DNA from: Dermatophagoides farinae
Taxonomy: Eukaryota; Arthropoda; Arachnida; Sarcoptiformes; Pyroglyphidae
Direction of reading: 5' to 3'
Assembly: GCF_024713945.1 (NCBI RefSeq)
Contig: NC_134684.1
Coordinates: forward strand, 2,771,001-2,835,000
DNA length: 64,000 nucleotides
Under the pieces are notes generated by a model. That model worked only from the letters and a program-made list of their open reading frames with translations. It searched no databases and was not told where the DNA came from. Below are positions 33,693 through 47,484 of the stretch, piece after piece. A program made the translations under genes and the position numbers. Position 1 is the stretch's first letter, and each line of letters begins with the position of its first letter.

Positions 33693-35591
33693 TGAAAAGA
33701 AATTTGGTATTTTTATTTCGTTGGATATATCTGCTGCTTTTGATTCTGTTTGTTTTGATATTATTGAATCGAAATTACGTGATTTGAACATTCCACCGAA
33801 TTTATATTTTATTTTTGTTGATTATCTAAAAAATCGTTTTGTCAAATTACCCCTTCAAAATTATGTTGCATGTAAACCGTTACGTCGTGGCTGTCCACAG
33901 GGTGGAAAATCATCACCATTACTTTGGAACATTTTTGTAAATGATATTTTTCATTTATCTCTACCATATGGTTGTTATCTTCAAGCATATGCCGATGACT
34001 TTATCTTGTATTGTGACCATCATGATCTAAATGTTTGTATGAATCGTATATCAATTGCTTTAAAAATGTTGGAATCATGGAGTATACAAAATCAACTTTC
34101 CTTCAATCCCAATAAAACCGTCGCTATGATTGTTACAAGAAGAAGAAAATTTGATATGCCTACAATTTATTTTAAAAATTCTCCTATTTCCATTGTGAAG
34201 AATATCAGATATCTTGGTGTTATTCTGGATTCCAAGCTTTTGTGGAATGATCATATTTCATATATTAAATCCAAGGCTTTATCGATCTATAACATGTTAA
34301 GGAGGAAGTTTGCATCATCTTGGGGTCTAAGTTTTGATGTTCTACGATTGATTTATTTACATGCAATTGAACCATTAATTACTTATGCATCACCTGTCTG
34401 GTTTTATTCTTTATCAAAAACGAATGTCAAATCTCGCTTATTATCAATTCAGCGTATTTTTGCTCTGTCAATAATAAGAGGATATCGAACTATCTCTTTA
34501 GAAGCTTCTTTAGTGTTGGCAAATATCGTACCTATTGATTTAAGAATAATTTATCTTGCCAATATGTATCGCATTAAACATTGTTTACCAGTGGATCACT
34601 TATCAAATTTAAAATTTCAATTAACGTTGCCTGTTGAGGATTTTCACCATCCATCTGTATCTTTTAATTTTTTAAATAATGTTTGTAATTTTAATCACAA
34701 TTATCATATTTATACTGATGGTTCAAAATTGGCCGGTCATGTTGGGTGTGCAGTTGTGATTTTTCCTGCTAATTCTAATCAATCTATTGATATTTTAAAA
34801 TTTCGTTTGGCTGATTCATGTTCCATTTTTCAAGCTGAATTATTTGCAATCTATCAAGCATCTGAATGGTTAAAAAGGAATAATCAATCCGCGAAAATCT
34901 TTATTGATTCTTATTCTGCTCTTCTTGCTTGTTGTTCAAGTAAAAGTAATGATTTATTGGTTCATGGTATTCAATTAAATTTGGTTGGAATACATTTTTG
35001 TCTTCAATGGATACCTTCACATTCTGGCTATCTTGGTAATGAACTGGCTGATCAACATGCAAAAGATGCTACAAATCTCTCTTATATTTCGTATGATTTT
35101 TGTCCAGTTTCCTTGGCAAAATATTTTTTGAAAAATATAATGTTTTATTATTGGGATAATCGCTGGAAAACAAGTAGAGATGGAAGTGTTACAAGACGCT
35201 TCTTCCCGTCTATTTATGATCGTTTATCATACTATATTGATCTAAATTTTACTTTAGTTCAATTTTTATCCGGACATGGTAAATTTCGTCATTATTTATA
35301 TAATATTGGGTATTCTACTGACTCATCGTGCTGGTGTGGAATAGATACTCAAAATTCTATACATTTAATTTGCTATTGTCAACGATTTGCGAGTCCTCGT
35401 TTCCAGATTGAGAACCGGTGTGGTTTATCTTTACATGAAGAGACCTTGCCGATTTGGATTACAAAATTTCCTGTGCAATTATTTGAATTTTTATTATTGA
35501 TATATAAATGTTTATAATTTATTATTTTTGTATATAAATTTTTATCCCTATTTATAAAGGTATAGGGGTTTATTTCTATAATAAAAAAAAA
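33693..35591 (+). mobile_element. 5'-truncated non-LTR retrotransposon (LINE) with RT and RNase H
   Basis: A perfect 14 bp direct repeat flanks the element, which starts inside the reverse transcriptase and ends in AATAAAAAAAAA. This is classic target-primed insertion with 5' truncation. The frame from 33694 to 35517 is open for about 607 codons. RT motifs: A block SLDISAAFDSV, RRGCPQGGKSSPLLWN, catalytic YADDFILYC, and RYLGVILD. RNase H follows: IYTDGSKLAG, FQAELFAI, FIDSYSALLA, WIPSHSGYLGNELAD. The end holds a Cys/His cluster (SCWCG...HLICYC). RT plus RNase H on one ORF points to the I/R1/LOA-type group; the exact clade is open. ORF1, endonuclease and the RT start are lost, so this copy cannot move, but the intact frame and perfect TSD mean it is young. 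Confidence 0.93.
33694..35517 (+). CDS. LINE ORF2 fragment: reverse transcriptase / RNase H
   Basis: Partial ORF2 with no start of its own; the frame is open from the insertion junction to TAA at 35515. Residues 1-250 or so are RT (from motif A on), roughly 340-465 are RNase H with the D-E-D-D/H acidic residues visible (TDGS, AEL, IDSY, GNELAD), and the last 110 end in a Cys/His cluster. There are no internal stops. Codon use is AT-rich like the host genes. Confidence 0.9.
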   Translation, partial: EKKFGIFISLDISAAFDSVCFDIIESKLRDLNIPPNLYFIFVDYLKNRFVKLPLQNYVACKPLRRGCPQGGKSSPLLWNIFVNDIFHLSLPYGCYLQAYADDFILYCDHHDLNVCMNRISIALKMLESWSIQNQLSFNPNKTVAMIVTRRRKFDMPTIYFKNSPISIVKNIRYLGVILDSKLLWNDHISYIKSKALSIYNMLRRKFASSWGLSFDVLRLIYLHAIEPLITYASPVWFYSLSKTNVKSRLLSIQRIFALSIIRGYRTISLEASLVLANIVPIDLRIIYLANMYRIKHCLPVDHLSNLKFQLTLPVEDFHHPSVSFNFLNNVCNFNHNYHIYTDGSKLAGHVGCAVVIFPANSNQSIDILKFRLADSCSIFQAELFAIYQASEWLKRNNQSAKIFIDSYSALLACCSSKSNDLLVHGIQLNLVGIHFCLQWIPSHSGYLGNELADQHAKDATNLSYISYDFCPVSLAKYFLKNIMFYYWDNRWKTSRDGSVTRRFFPSIYDRLSYYIDLNFTLVQFLSGHGKFRHYLYNIGYSTDSSCWCGIDTQNSIHLICYCQRFASPRFQIENRCGLSLHEETLPIWITKFPVQLFEFLLLIYKCL

Positions 35592-35605
35592 ATCATCGAA
35601 TGGTA
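35592..35605. repeat. Target-site duplication of the LINE, right
   Basis: Exact second copy of ATCATCGAATGGTA, abutting the poly(A) end of the element. Confidence 0.85.
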
Positions 35606-35607
35606 AG

Positions 35608-35614
35608 CTTTATA
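35608..35614 (-). promoter_or_regulatory. TATA-like motif of DRAM-like copy 2, separated from its gene by the LINE
   Basis: TATAAAG on the minus strand lies just outside the right target-site duplication. Without the LINE it would stand about 55 bp before the ATG at 33641, a sensible place for a core promoter. Now it is almost 2 kb away. Promoter function is inferred from spacing only. Confidence 0.35.
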
Positions 35615-38600
35615 TTGTTATATTAGCTATTAGTGGTACCTTTCGACAAAGAAAGATTGCATCTATTTGATAAATGATTATTTTTTTGTTTCATTCTTCT
35701 TTGATAATTTCTATATTACGCCCATATACGTCATATTAATATTGTAGTACACATACATGGTATTTTCTTGAAAAAAAAACCATTTCTATGCATTTTCAAG
35801 CTTTTTTTCGCACTGTCCATTTCACAAGATCAATTAATAAATTCTGTGAAATCAATCTTTTGACTTGTTATCTACAATAATCGAAGATGAATGAATAGTT
35901 TTGTTGTCATTGATGCGGTGTGTCATTGGCCATTTCATTTGTTGTCAATATTTTGTGATTTTTGTGTTTATTTTTCATCACCTGTTGAATTTAGCGGAAA
36001 AAAACAAGAAAAACCAATCTATAATTCAACAAAATCAATGGATTGGAATAAAAAACGTTTGAACCCAAAATTGCCCATGAAAATATATGAGAAAAACCTT
36101 GCATAAAATGTTCATTACACATATATATATATGAACATAACATAAATTGCCACAAATGGTGAAACTGATGACAAAAAAAAAGTATAAATGACTGTTTAAA
36201 ATATCAACATCAATGGTATGAAATTTCAATACAGATTCAAGTAAATGATGATGATTTTCATTACTAATATTTCTACTACTGTGTGCTGATGATATACGTT
36301 TCGGTCGGGTATTTGGGAATAATAATTGAAAAATAAAACAAAAATAAAACTTGATAATCTTATTATTTATACTAATAGTGTTTGAGTATGTAGTGTTTTT
36401 ATGATTTTTATTCTGAAATACATTACAAGTGAATATTTGTTAAATGTGATCATGCCATGATGATGATGATGATGATTAATTTTGTTTGGTAAATTTTATT
36501 GTTTTGGTATAATAACTGCAATAAATTTCAAACTTAATTTGTACTTAAATAACAATAATGAATGGTGTGGGTGTACGTTATTTATTTTTATTCAAACATT
36601 TCGTTTCATTACACCTAATATAGAAGCTGTTGTCTTGTCTTGTTGTTGTTGTTGTTGTTTCTCACACATTTGTTTTCGGATGGTTTTTTTTCCTTGTGAA
36701 TAAGAAAATATGCAATTTTTTTTTTTTTGTTTTTTTAGGGTGTCTTATTATCTGATGAATTCAATAGTGTTGTTGTTGGTTTTGATTAAATTTATTTTAT
36801 TCATCATCATCATCATCATCATAATCATCATATAAAACAATAAGGAACTTTCAGTAGTGATGAACAGTAGAAATTTGTGTGTTTGTGTGTGTATTTTTAT
36901 TGCCTTTCTTGGTGTTTTTTTTTTCATCACAAAATTATCAACATCATTGCTACTGCTAGCCAAGTAGTGAAATAATTTTTCATCAATTTCCTAGAACGAC
37001 AACATAATTTGCATGTAATTTTGATTTTGATTTCGATTTCGATTTCATTTTTTTTCTCTCTTTTTCTTTCTGTTTATACTAATATACTATCAAAAAATGG
37101 CAGCGATGAAAAAATTCAACAATTTCCTCAATAATATCAATGAATTTTTTTGTGTGTCATTTCTTTTTGTTTTTTTTTTTTTTTACTTACAGTTCAATTT
37201 CTTGTTCCACTTCCTTTACACAGAATTTAAATTTGATTCATATGAGTGGATTTGAATGGATTTTTTTTCTTCTAATTTTTTTTTTAATTTGAATCACCAA
37301 CAGACCAATAAAAAAAAAGAAAAGAAATCCATACATCTATTTTGAGAAACAATCAGTTTTTTTTTGTATATGTCCAAAATTCGAAAACAAAACAAAATGG
37401 GCAGACAACATGAGTAAAAAATGAAAAAAAAAAATTTTCCCGTTATGGTCGAGCTGAAATGTAATTTTTTTTTTGTTCGTTTTTCTTTCATCCATTATCA
37501 CCACATAGTTGTCATATTTATCATTAACACCTTCCTGTCTTCTTGGTGATTATGATGATGATGATCGAAAAATGGTTTTGAATGATTCAAAATCACAATA
37601 CAATCAATCTATCCATGACACGAATCCATGATATTAATCAATGATATTACCTTGAAACGAAATTTTTTTTGTTATTATTATTATTTCATTTTTAGAACAG
37701 AATTTAAATTTTCTTGTCTATATGTCAATGTCCTGTTATTATTTTAATCCATTTTAGGTTTCAGATTTTCAAAAAAAAAAAAAAATTCAAAATGAAGGTA
37801 AACCATCATCATCAACTACAATTATGGATTATGAGTGACAAGCCACAGTTTTAAAATTGATTCAAAACAGCATCATTCTTACCAGTTGATCATCATCATC
37901 ATCATCATCATCAAAAAGCTGTTATTATTTTTAATCGAATGCTAGTTCGAAGAAAGAAAAAATCTATAATGATGAGGGCTCATGAAACTTCTTTTTTCGT
38001 TGTTGTTGCTGTTATGGATGACAAATATATGCCGGTCCGCCTGTCTTTATATTTGTCTGTGATGTATTGTATTCAAAAAATAAAATAAAAAAATCCCACA
38101 AATCGACTCATCGGTTCATCATTCTAGATCCAAATTTAGACGACAAATGAAACAAAAAATCCAGTACATAGGATGACAGAAAACAAAATCATTGTTCTGT
38201 CAATGTTAAATGTTGATGATTATTGAAAAATTATTTCAACAAAAAAAAAACCAAGAGGATATCATTGACCAAACCAAAAAAAAAAACAAATCAGATAATT
38301 TTATTCAAATTATCTCGGTCGGTCGTATGAAAAACATTATCTTCATTATAATTTGACCAACACATGCACACACACACACACACACACTTTTTGATAAATC
38401 AAAACACTTCTTCATCGATAATTTGAATGCCGATTAACCGTGTGTGAATGTGTGTGTGTGTGTGTGTGTGTGTGTATTACAGCCATAGCCAACAGCCATC
38501 GTGTGGGCATTAATTTTGGATCAATTTTCCAATTTTCGTAACACTTTTTTTCAATGTATATAATCTAGACATTTGTGTGTGTGTGTGTGTGTGTGTGTGC

Positions 38601-41600
38601 GAGCGCAATTATCATCATTACACTTTGTATAATCATTTTCAAATTGATCATTTCTATATAATGATGATCTATTTATCGAATAAAAAATGAAAAGAAAGGA
38701 GAAAAAAAATCGATATAATTGACGATCAAATGGGATCTTCTTTATCTTGTCTTTTGCAACTTCTAAATATTAATCTTGAATGATGATTTGTATCCATGTT
38801 TGTGTTTGTGTTTGTGTTTGTGTGTGTATGTGTATGTTGTTGTTGTAAAAGAGAAAATAGCCAATCTCTTATTATAACAATTTTAATTGGTCACTATCCT
38901 GTACTTTTCAAAACAAATTTTACCATTTTTGATCAGATTGAATGCAGATTGGTGATTCATAAGATTGTGTGGTAAATACTAATGCCAAAATTATCTCGTT
39001 GCTCTTTCTCTACTGGTCATGTTTGATGTCATTGTTTGGTGGAGTATCTCATATATTGTCTACGGTTTCAATTTTTTTTTTTTGTTTGTTTTACTTTCAT
39101 TTTTGGGATCACATCTTTTTTTCAATTATATATATTTGTAAAAGATAAATGAAAACAATGATGAAACTATTGAAATAATGACCACTTACAACCTGTTGCA
39201 TTTTTTTGTTTTTGTTTTTTGTTTTTCATTTTTCATTTACTGATTATGATGACGATGAATTTGAATACCGGCTTTCAGATATCAATTTTTTTTTTGTTCA
39301 TAATTGTGCGTTTGTTTACGATTTCGGTGCCAACTTCTGTAGATCGGCAACAATGTACTGCCTTTGATTATAATGATAGCTGGTAGATGATGATGATGAT
39401 AATATATATATATATGAAACAGATACCAAAATTAGTTGTTGCCTCTTTTTTTCCAAATATTAAAATTGCCATTGTGTGTACTGATGGATAATGATAATCG
39501 AAAACAAACAACGATAAAAAAAAACAAACGATACAAGATTGCCAAAAACAGATTTGACCATTCTTTTTTTTTTTTAATCGTCCGACAACAATCAACAAAA
39601 AAATATGATTCAAAGATCTAATTCAACTTTGACTTTCGTTTTTTCTTTGTTTTGTTTTCGTTGTTATATGCCCAGATAATGCCAGCCATTTTTTTCTGTT
39701 GAAACATTTAAATTTAGAAAAACAAAAATGCAATCAACAATAAATGAAAACAAAAAAAAATACGAATACATTATTATTCTGTTAACAAGAAAAAAAAAAA
39801 TTCATTTTCTACGACAATGAATTAATGCAAAAAAAAAATAAAGTGAAATGGCTATGGAAAAAAAGATGATTTCGTGGTCAATTTCATTTACCTTCAATGT
39901 GTTTTTTTTCCTCTCGAATATTTTCTTGTTTTTAATGTCACTGTTGGAAATCCGATTTATCATTGATCAATGAACAAGAAAAAATAAATAAATAAAGGTT
40001 AATTGGATTAAATGTTCATTGGAATGTCAACTTTGTTTTTATGATTTTGAAAAAAAAAATCAAAACTAATTTGTATGATGATTATAAGATGGATTAGTTG
40101 GTTGTGTATAGAAGAAAAATTCTGATATTTTTCCCCATGAATATGTCTTATTGGATCAATTTTAGAAAATTTGGAGACGACAAAACAAAACAAGGTCAAC
40201 AACACCCATTTAGATTCAACCAAAAAAAAAACAAACAAACAATCATTATCCGTTTAATTTTCCACAAAGAATATGATTCAAATTTCACTTTCAATCAAAA
40301 CAAATATTTTGACCTCACATGGTTTTCATGGATTTTTTTTATCCTATACAAATCCAATTCCATCATCGTCATCATCATCATCATTATTATTAGCATTATT
40401 AATAACAAAAAAAAAACTTTTTCATGTTGACATTGATTAAAATCAACCATATCCATAAGAAATAATGATAAAAAGAAAATAGTATCATCATCAACGATGG
40501 ACAATGGATTTTTTTTGTGATGAAATTCTTGTGTGTGTGTGTGTGAATTCACAAAGACAAAAACAAAACAATAATTTGTTCATATCGATTCAAATTTTTG
40601 TTGTTGTTGTTGTTTGAACAACAATCTGATTGATTGATAATCGTGTGTTTGTGTGAAACGAAACAAAAAAAAAATCTTTCGTAATTTATGGAATAAAAAC
40701 ACGAAAATAAGTGACGTTCAAAAATGTTGTCAACACGCGTGTTGCACGAACACATACACACACACACACGCACACATTATATTCTCAATTATAATGGACT
40801 ATGTGTCTCAGGTAATCATAATTGGGCATCTACAATAAACGAAAACAAAGACAAAAGGATCATTACACAAGGTTACACACACACACACACACTAAATCTT
40901 TGTAAACATTATCATGATTATGATCATAATGATAGATGAATGATGATGACGCTTCTTACTTATATACGTTTATCTTTCAAATGTCATGATTTGAAAATTC
41001 ATCAAATCAAACCAATTATTATTATCTATTGATCATGTATTAAAATTTAAATGATTAAATTTAAAAATAAAACAAAACAAGAGAAATTATTTCATAATCG
41101 ATATTGTTCCAATGTTTGCAAAAAATGTTTGTCGATGTTGATCAAGGTTGATTGCATTGTTGCATTGTGCGGAGAATCATCATCAACATCATCATCAAAT
41201 CCCATCAAGTTTAGCGATAACAAACAAACAAACAAACAAAAATTAAATTTGCAGTTGTCCTTGATGTTGACCAATGATGATCGTTATCGCCATCATAATC
41301 ACTTGGAATTTTCATTTTAAAAAAAGCAAAAAAAAAAAATTGACCACATCATCTTCCAAAAGATTGACATGTTTGGATCATCATTTAGATTTTATTTTGT
41401 TTTCAATATTGAATCAAATCATTTTGGACTGAAACTTTTGCAATTTCAGGATCAACAAAATCGGAAATCGGCCAATTATCATTATTTTCAATAAACATTT
41501 TTTTATTATTATTTCTGGAACACAAAAAAAAAAATATTTCCATCAAACATTATCTTCACAAACAAGACACACACACACATATATATATGTATAAGTTTAG

Positions 41601-42893
41601 ACCAATGTAACAACAGGATGTCACGATTTCCATCTTTCCAATAATAATTTCGATTTCATCATTTTTTTTTCTTGTTCACGGCAATAATAATAAGTTTTTT
41701 TTTTGTGGTTTATGGTGATCATCATATACACACAATAGACATATGTGCACTGTTACTTAAATTTGATCAATGAAAACTCGTGTTCAACTAATTATATAAC
41801 ATCAATGATTTAAGTTTTACCATAAACAACTAATTAATGGTTAGAATTTAATGATAAGAGCCATAAACATGTGTGTGAATTTTAGGAAAATTTTTTGCTC
41901 TGTGCATGATGTGAATGGGAGGGGGGGGAATGGAGAAGCAAAAACAAAAAACGAAAAAAAATTTTATTGATCATATATTCCAAATGATGATATGAACATT
42001 GATTGAAAATCAATCGAAAAGAAAAAAAATTTTTTCCAGGAAATTTTATTTTTTCTCACACTTCCTTTTTTTTCTGTCGAACAATTAATCTTTTCGGAAT
42101 GAATTTTTCCGATATTTCATTGATGCAAATGTCCAGGTTATTTATCGGATTAGATTTATGGGGATTTTGTTTTTTGTTTTTCTAACAAATGGTTTCGTTT
42201 GGTAAAGCATCAATTAATCTTGAATGTCCGTTTCGAAGATGCGTTTGTTTTTTTTTTGGCGTATATAACCATTTTGTATTGTCCTATGTTCTATATTCGT
42301 TGAAATCAACAGGTTTTTTTCTGTTGTATGAATGATATTGGTAGGCTAAAAATATATATCGAAATATGAAATTCAATTTGATTGGATCTACCCAAATTGT
42401 ATGTGCCTTAGTTGATTTGATTTGATTCGGTGATCGAATGTATATTCGATGATGATGATGATCGCCAATCATATCAATCGTTTGTCAAATTGGTTTACAA
42501 TCTTGGTACAGGCATAAATGAATGAAATATGGCTAAAATATGATCTATGCTCGAATATTAGTTTTGAAATTTAATAGATTTTTTTTCCTATGTGATCGAC
42601 TAGAAATAAGATTGGCTAAATAAATTGCCTTTCAAATTTTCTAATTATTATTATTGAATCAAAATGAACACAACAAACTCATCCTAATGATGATGATGAT
42701 TGTGGAAATATAAGAACAGAAAATAACAGCTAATGCATGTCAGTAATAAATCAAAAAAAGATAATTGATGTGAAAAAAGAAAAAAAATTTTTTTTTCTTT
42801 TGGCCTTAATTAATTAATGAATAAATGTTCGGACAACAACAAACATTTCAGACAAAACTTATTAGACATTCATAATGATATATGAAACACATC

Positions 42894-42924
<31 letters not shown>

Positions 42925-45845
42925 TCATCACAATGATGGAACAGCAAATCAAATCAAACAAGTTTGAAAGAAACAAATTTTGTCTACAAATCATTTCCAT
43001 GTTCTCTTGCAACAACAACAACAACAATCATTGAATGTTGTAAAGCTGTCAAATTATCCAAATTGCTTGTTGCTGTTGTTGTAGAGATGAAAAACAATTT
43101 TTTTTTTTTCAAAAGTGATTGACTTGAATTCAAAATATTTATGTTCTAATCTTATATCCAAAAAAAAAAGAAAAAAATTCATTCCAATGCAACTGAGAAA
43201 AAAAATTCAAAAATTCAAGAATTCAACATTTATTGATATCGATCACGATAACGATTATGATTGAAAAGAATCATCATTTGCCCATGATTCAAAAATAGAC
43301 AAGCAGAGTTGATCAAATCATCATCAATGTCGAATTTGATTGAGTTTTGATTCAGTTTTGTTTTATCTTGTTTTCCATCTATTGCATAAATAATCATCAT
43401 CATCGACCACAACTAACATGTTGGAATTAAATATCTGCATTGAATCGAAATTTTTGCTTTTTTTCTATTTCAAAATAAAAACTGAATACATTAATAAATG
43501 AATATGAAATGACCATATACACAAACATGATCTGAACAAATTATTCAATTATTTACTCGATCGATAAGATGAAATAGATCGACTAAATATTAAAAAAAAG
43601 GGAGAGAGAGAGTGAAAAAAAAATTTGTTATGGCTCATACATCGTGTACATGTCATGTTGTTTGATCGGATTAAAATCAGATATTGCACACACACAGACA
43701 CACACATCAAATTGATGATTTATGGTAAAATTGCCTAATTCGTTTCTTTTTTTTTGTAGAGATGAATAAATAGATTGAATGGATCATCATGTATAATTGA
43801 TTTTGATTGATTTAAAATCACAATCATCTTAATGATGATGATGATGATGAGAGGCATACATAGAGGCATGTTGTTGTAGTTGTTTTCATCTGTTGATGAA
43901 GAATGATGATAATAATTTTGTTGTTGATTTCAAATTTAAAAGTCATCACCATTATCGTCATATATATAATCATCATGTATGTATGTTAATCATTCAATGA
44001 AGAAGAAAAAAAAATTTTTTTTTTGTTTGTTTATTTGCATGTGCGTTTCCCGTTAAATGCTCAAAATATGATGCTGATATTGATGAACAAAGGAAACAGG
44101 TACATTTTTTTTTCTTTTTGACAAAAAAAAATTTTTTTTTTTTTGACACTTGTTGTTGCTTGTTATGTCAACATGGACAGACAGTAACTAACTAACTAAA
44201 CATGATGAAAATTATTATGAAAATAGAAAAAAAAACAAACAATAATGACATCAAAAGTAAGAGAAAAAAGGGAAATTTAAAACAAATTATCCTGAAAAAA
44301 AAACAAAATAATAATAACAGTGATTGCGGTTAGTTAAAGAAAGAAAATAGAAAAAGAAAATGGAAAAGAAAAACATTTCAAACATATATGATAATCAAAA
44401 AAAAAAAAAAAAGAAGAAGAATGAATGACCACACCATACGTCATAGAAACAAACATATTACATATTAACATGAAAACATTAATCTATCTATATGTGTATG
44501 CAAATGTGGTATGTATAATTCAAAATGTTTTTTTTTCGCTGGAATTTCATTTCATTTTTTTTATTTTTATTTTTGCCATTCATATCCGACAACAAATCAG
44601 ACAGGTAGTCATGATGATGATTATGAATATAAAAAAGAATTGCATTTAATCCATTATGACATGATGTGTGTGTGTGTGACAATTAGTAAAAAAAAAGAAA
44701 AAATGATTATGGCAAGAAAACATGAAACAGTGCATACAGTCTTTTTTTTTGTCTTCCATAAAAAATATAAGTATACATACTCTATAGGTATGACAATTAG
44801 ACAATTATCACAAAATGCAGTGCTAAAAATGAATCAATTGAATTCACTTTGTAAATGAAAGTAAAATAAAATCTTGTTAGATTCTGTCATTCACATTTTG
44901 TCATCTTCATTCATTTTGGTTAAATGAATGAAGATTTGAATCAAAAAAAACAAAAACAACAAGGTTTTGTTTTGTTTTTTTTTCGCTATTTTCGGCTACC
45001 ACTGTTATCAAATTGGAGTTATTTTTTTTTGGCAAACAACAACCGTTTCCATTTCATTGAAAATGACAAATAATTTTTCATTGTGTGTGGCGCTGGTAAT
45101 CAGGTATGCATTTTTGTTTTTTGCCAGAATGGTAGAATTTTTTTTTGTGTGAATAATAATAACAAATATTTAAAGTTCCAAAATGAAAATGAATGATAAA
45201 AAAAACAACAATATGATAGGAATCAAAATTTCAACTTATTGATTGGCTGATATTGTTTATGGAAAACAAAATTGCATGAAAAGTAATTAAAACTGAAAAA
45301 AAAAATTTCTAGAAATACACTATTATTGATCTATGATAATCGATTCACCTCTCTCTCATAATAATTGTGAATACGGTGTTGGTTTTTCAATAATCAATTT
45401 TTTCAAAACAACAAGTGACCACGTTAACTAGTGAATGATAATGAACCGATTCTATATTAAATACCGATCTGTTCCGAACAATGAACATGAAATTCACGTT
45501 AAATCAACTCTTCAAAAAAAAAGTTGACGAACTATAAAACAAACTTTTAGTTTCCACAAACATTAATGGCCATTTGGAGAAAATAATTGTAGAATTAATT
45601 ATAAATTTTAAAAAGAAAAACCTTTTTTGTACAAACATTCGTGCATTTATAATGGTTATTCCTCATCATAGAAATGAATTCTTTTAATTCTTGAAAACAT
45701 TTTAAATTGATATGTTATGAGAAAAACAAGTGAAAACTTTACCGAAATTGTCAACAACAAGGTAAAGTTTGACGTATTCTATTCAGTTTGTTTAATGATC
45801 ATTCACAGTTCATTACAATCGTAAGATTCATTTGGAACATTTGAA
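35615..45845. other. Ten-kilobase gene-poor stretch
   Basis: AT-rich, microsatellite-dense DNA with no recognisable gene. It contains (GAT)n/(ATC)n runs (for example 36459-36476, 36801-36820, 37889-37913, 42904-42930, 43833-43851), (GT)n at 38449-38475 and 38573-38599, (CA)n near 38368-38387, a GTTTGT repeat near 38799-38822, and many A/T runs. The open frames are low complexity and unspliced. Undetected small exons or non-coding RNAs cannot be ruled out. Confidence 0.5.
38449..38475. repeat. (GT)n microsatellite
   Basis: About 13 GT units. A second similar run follows at 38573-38599, only about 100 bp away. Confidence 0.9.
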
Positions 45846-45848
45846 AAA

Positions 45849-47480
45849 ATGTTTCTTAAGATAAAAAAATTTTACTATTGTCAATTTGAAGAAATTATGC
45901 ATCCGAAGAATAAAAAATTTTATCTCTGGAAACATCGATATGAAACTGGTGTTATGATTTACTATCAATTACGAATAATCATCTGTTTAATCATTCATTT
46001 TACTGGTTATTCAACTGATTATACATGTTATGATCCGATATGTTATCTAGTGAAAAAATATAAACCAAATCTTTATCATCAATATCTATTCTTCATGTTT
46101 GGATTGCCTGGTTTAGGTATTCTTGGTAAATATGTTTTTCATTTCAATCCAACTGATTCATGGACATTTCAATTACCATATGATATTGTTGTACGTAATA
46201 CAAATCATCTGAAACAATATGAATATTCACAAACAGAACAGGAAAATTTATTACGTTTAAAATATCAACAAAATTTGCAAAAATATTCATCAAATAATCA
46301 TTTATTGGGTAAAAATTTAACAAATTGGATTGGCTGGCATTTAACAAGACTATCATATTGGTTTAATATGGAAAAAATTAATAAACGTTTAGCACAGGAA
46401 AAACGTTTACGAACACATTTATATTTCTCTATAGAATGTCGAATATTTATCTGTAAAACATATCTGATTATCGATGGAATCATCTATCAGATTCATATGT
46501 TTCTTGGTAAGAATTATATATATGTTTTTATTTGGAAAAAATTTCATCCATGTGAAAAAATTTTCAAATAACAGGACCAACGGTTTTCATGTTTTCCATA
46601 TTATATTATAAGATTGTTATGAATGAATATCATATCGATAAATTATGGCAACATATGATTTTATTGTTTGAAGTAATAACAATTGGCAACATGATCATGA
46701 CCGTATTACAATTGGGATTCTTTTTCGTATTGTTTGCATCATCACCAACATTATTAAAAGCATTTCAACTTCGAGATTATGATCGTACATTATTAATGGT
46801 GGTAAAATATTGTAAACAATTAACTAGAATGTTGATCAATGATGTAAGAATGAATCCGAAAACAGTCAAAACATTTGTATTAGATCGATCGATATATAAT
46901 TTTCTTAATTGGTTCATTTTGGAACATGGTCGTATATGTGTGGTTACAATGAAAGCATGGCGTGGTCAATTTATTAAAAGTTTTCTAATTTATTTTATCA
47001 TCAGTATACCATGGAATGTTCTTTGTGTTACAACATTGATTCTAAATGAAACATTAACAGGATCTGATGAATTTTTCATCTATTCGTTGACCATTTTTCA
47101 TTCTTCATTGACCATATCATTATTGGAAGCATTAGCCATTCAAAGTAATTCATTACATCGACCAGCCAAACATTTAATACCAATTATACAGGGAATCAAT
47201 GGAAAAAATTCTATTTGTATGAAAACAAAATATGAAGATCTTTATTCACGACTTATTTGTGGTCCACGTTATGGTCCTCGATTGGCCATGATTGGTGCCA
47301 TTACACATTTGGTCATTTTTAATGTATGTACATCTGAATGGTTAACTAATTGTTTTTTTTATTTTTGATTTCTAAATTTCATTCCATTTTTTTTCTATCC
47401 ACCTGTAAACATAGATGATTGGCATGTATATTGGATGTTTTATATTCGTATTTAGCCATATTTATTTTCAATTAAAATGA
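45849..47480 (+). CDS. Seven-transmembrane gustatory-type chemoreceptor
   Basis: Exons 45849-46506, 46575-47323 and 47415-47480, with introns of 68 and 91 bp whose phases agree, give 490 residues. The protein is rich in hydrophobic helices: early IIICLIIHFTG, FMFGLPGLGILG, TYLIIDGIIYQIHMFLGPTV across intron 1, MTVLQLGFFFVLFA, FLIYFIISIPWNVLC. It ends in a short last exon MIGMYIGCFIFVFSHIYFQ. A long cytoplasmic-looking middle section and a small C-terminal exon encoding the last helix fit arthropod gustatory receptor-like proteins, which are ligand-gated channels for tastants. No TYhhhhhQF motif is clear, so the assignment is moderate; an orphan multi-pass protein is the alternative. No stops or frameshifts. 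Confidence 0.6.
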
Positions 47481-47484
47481 AAAT

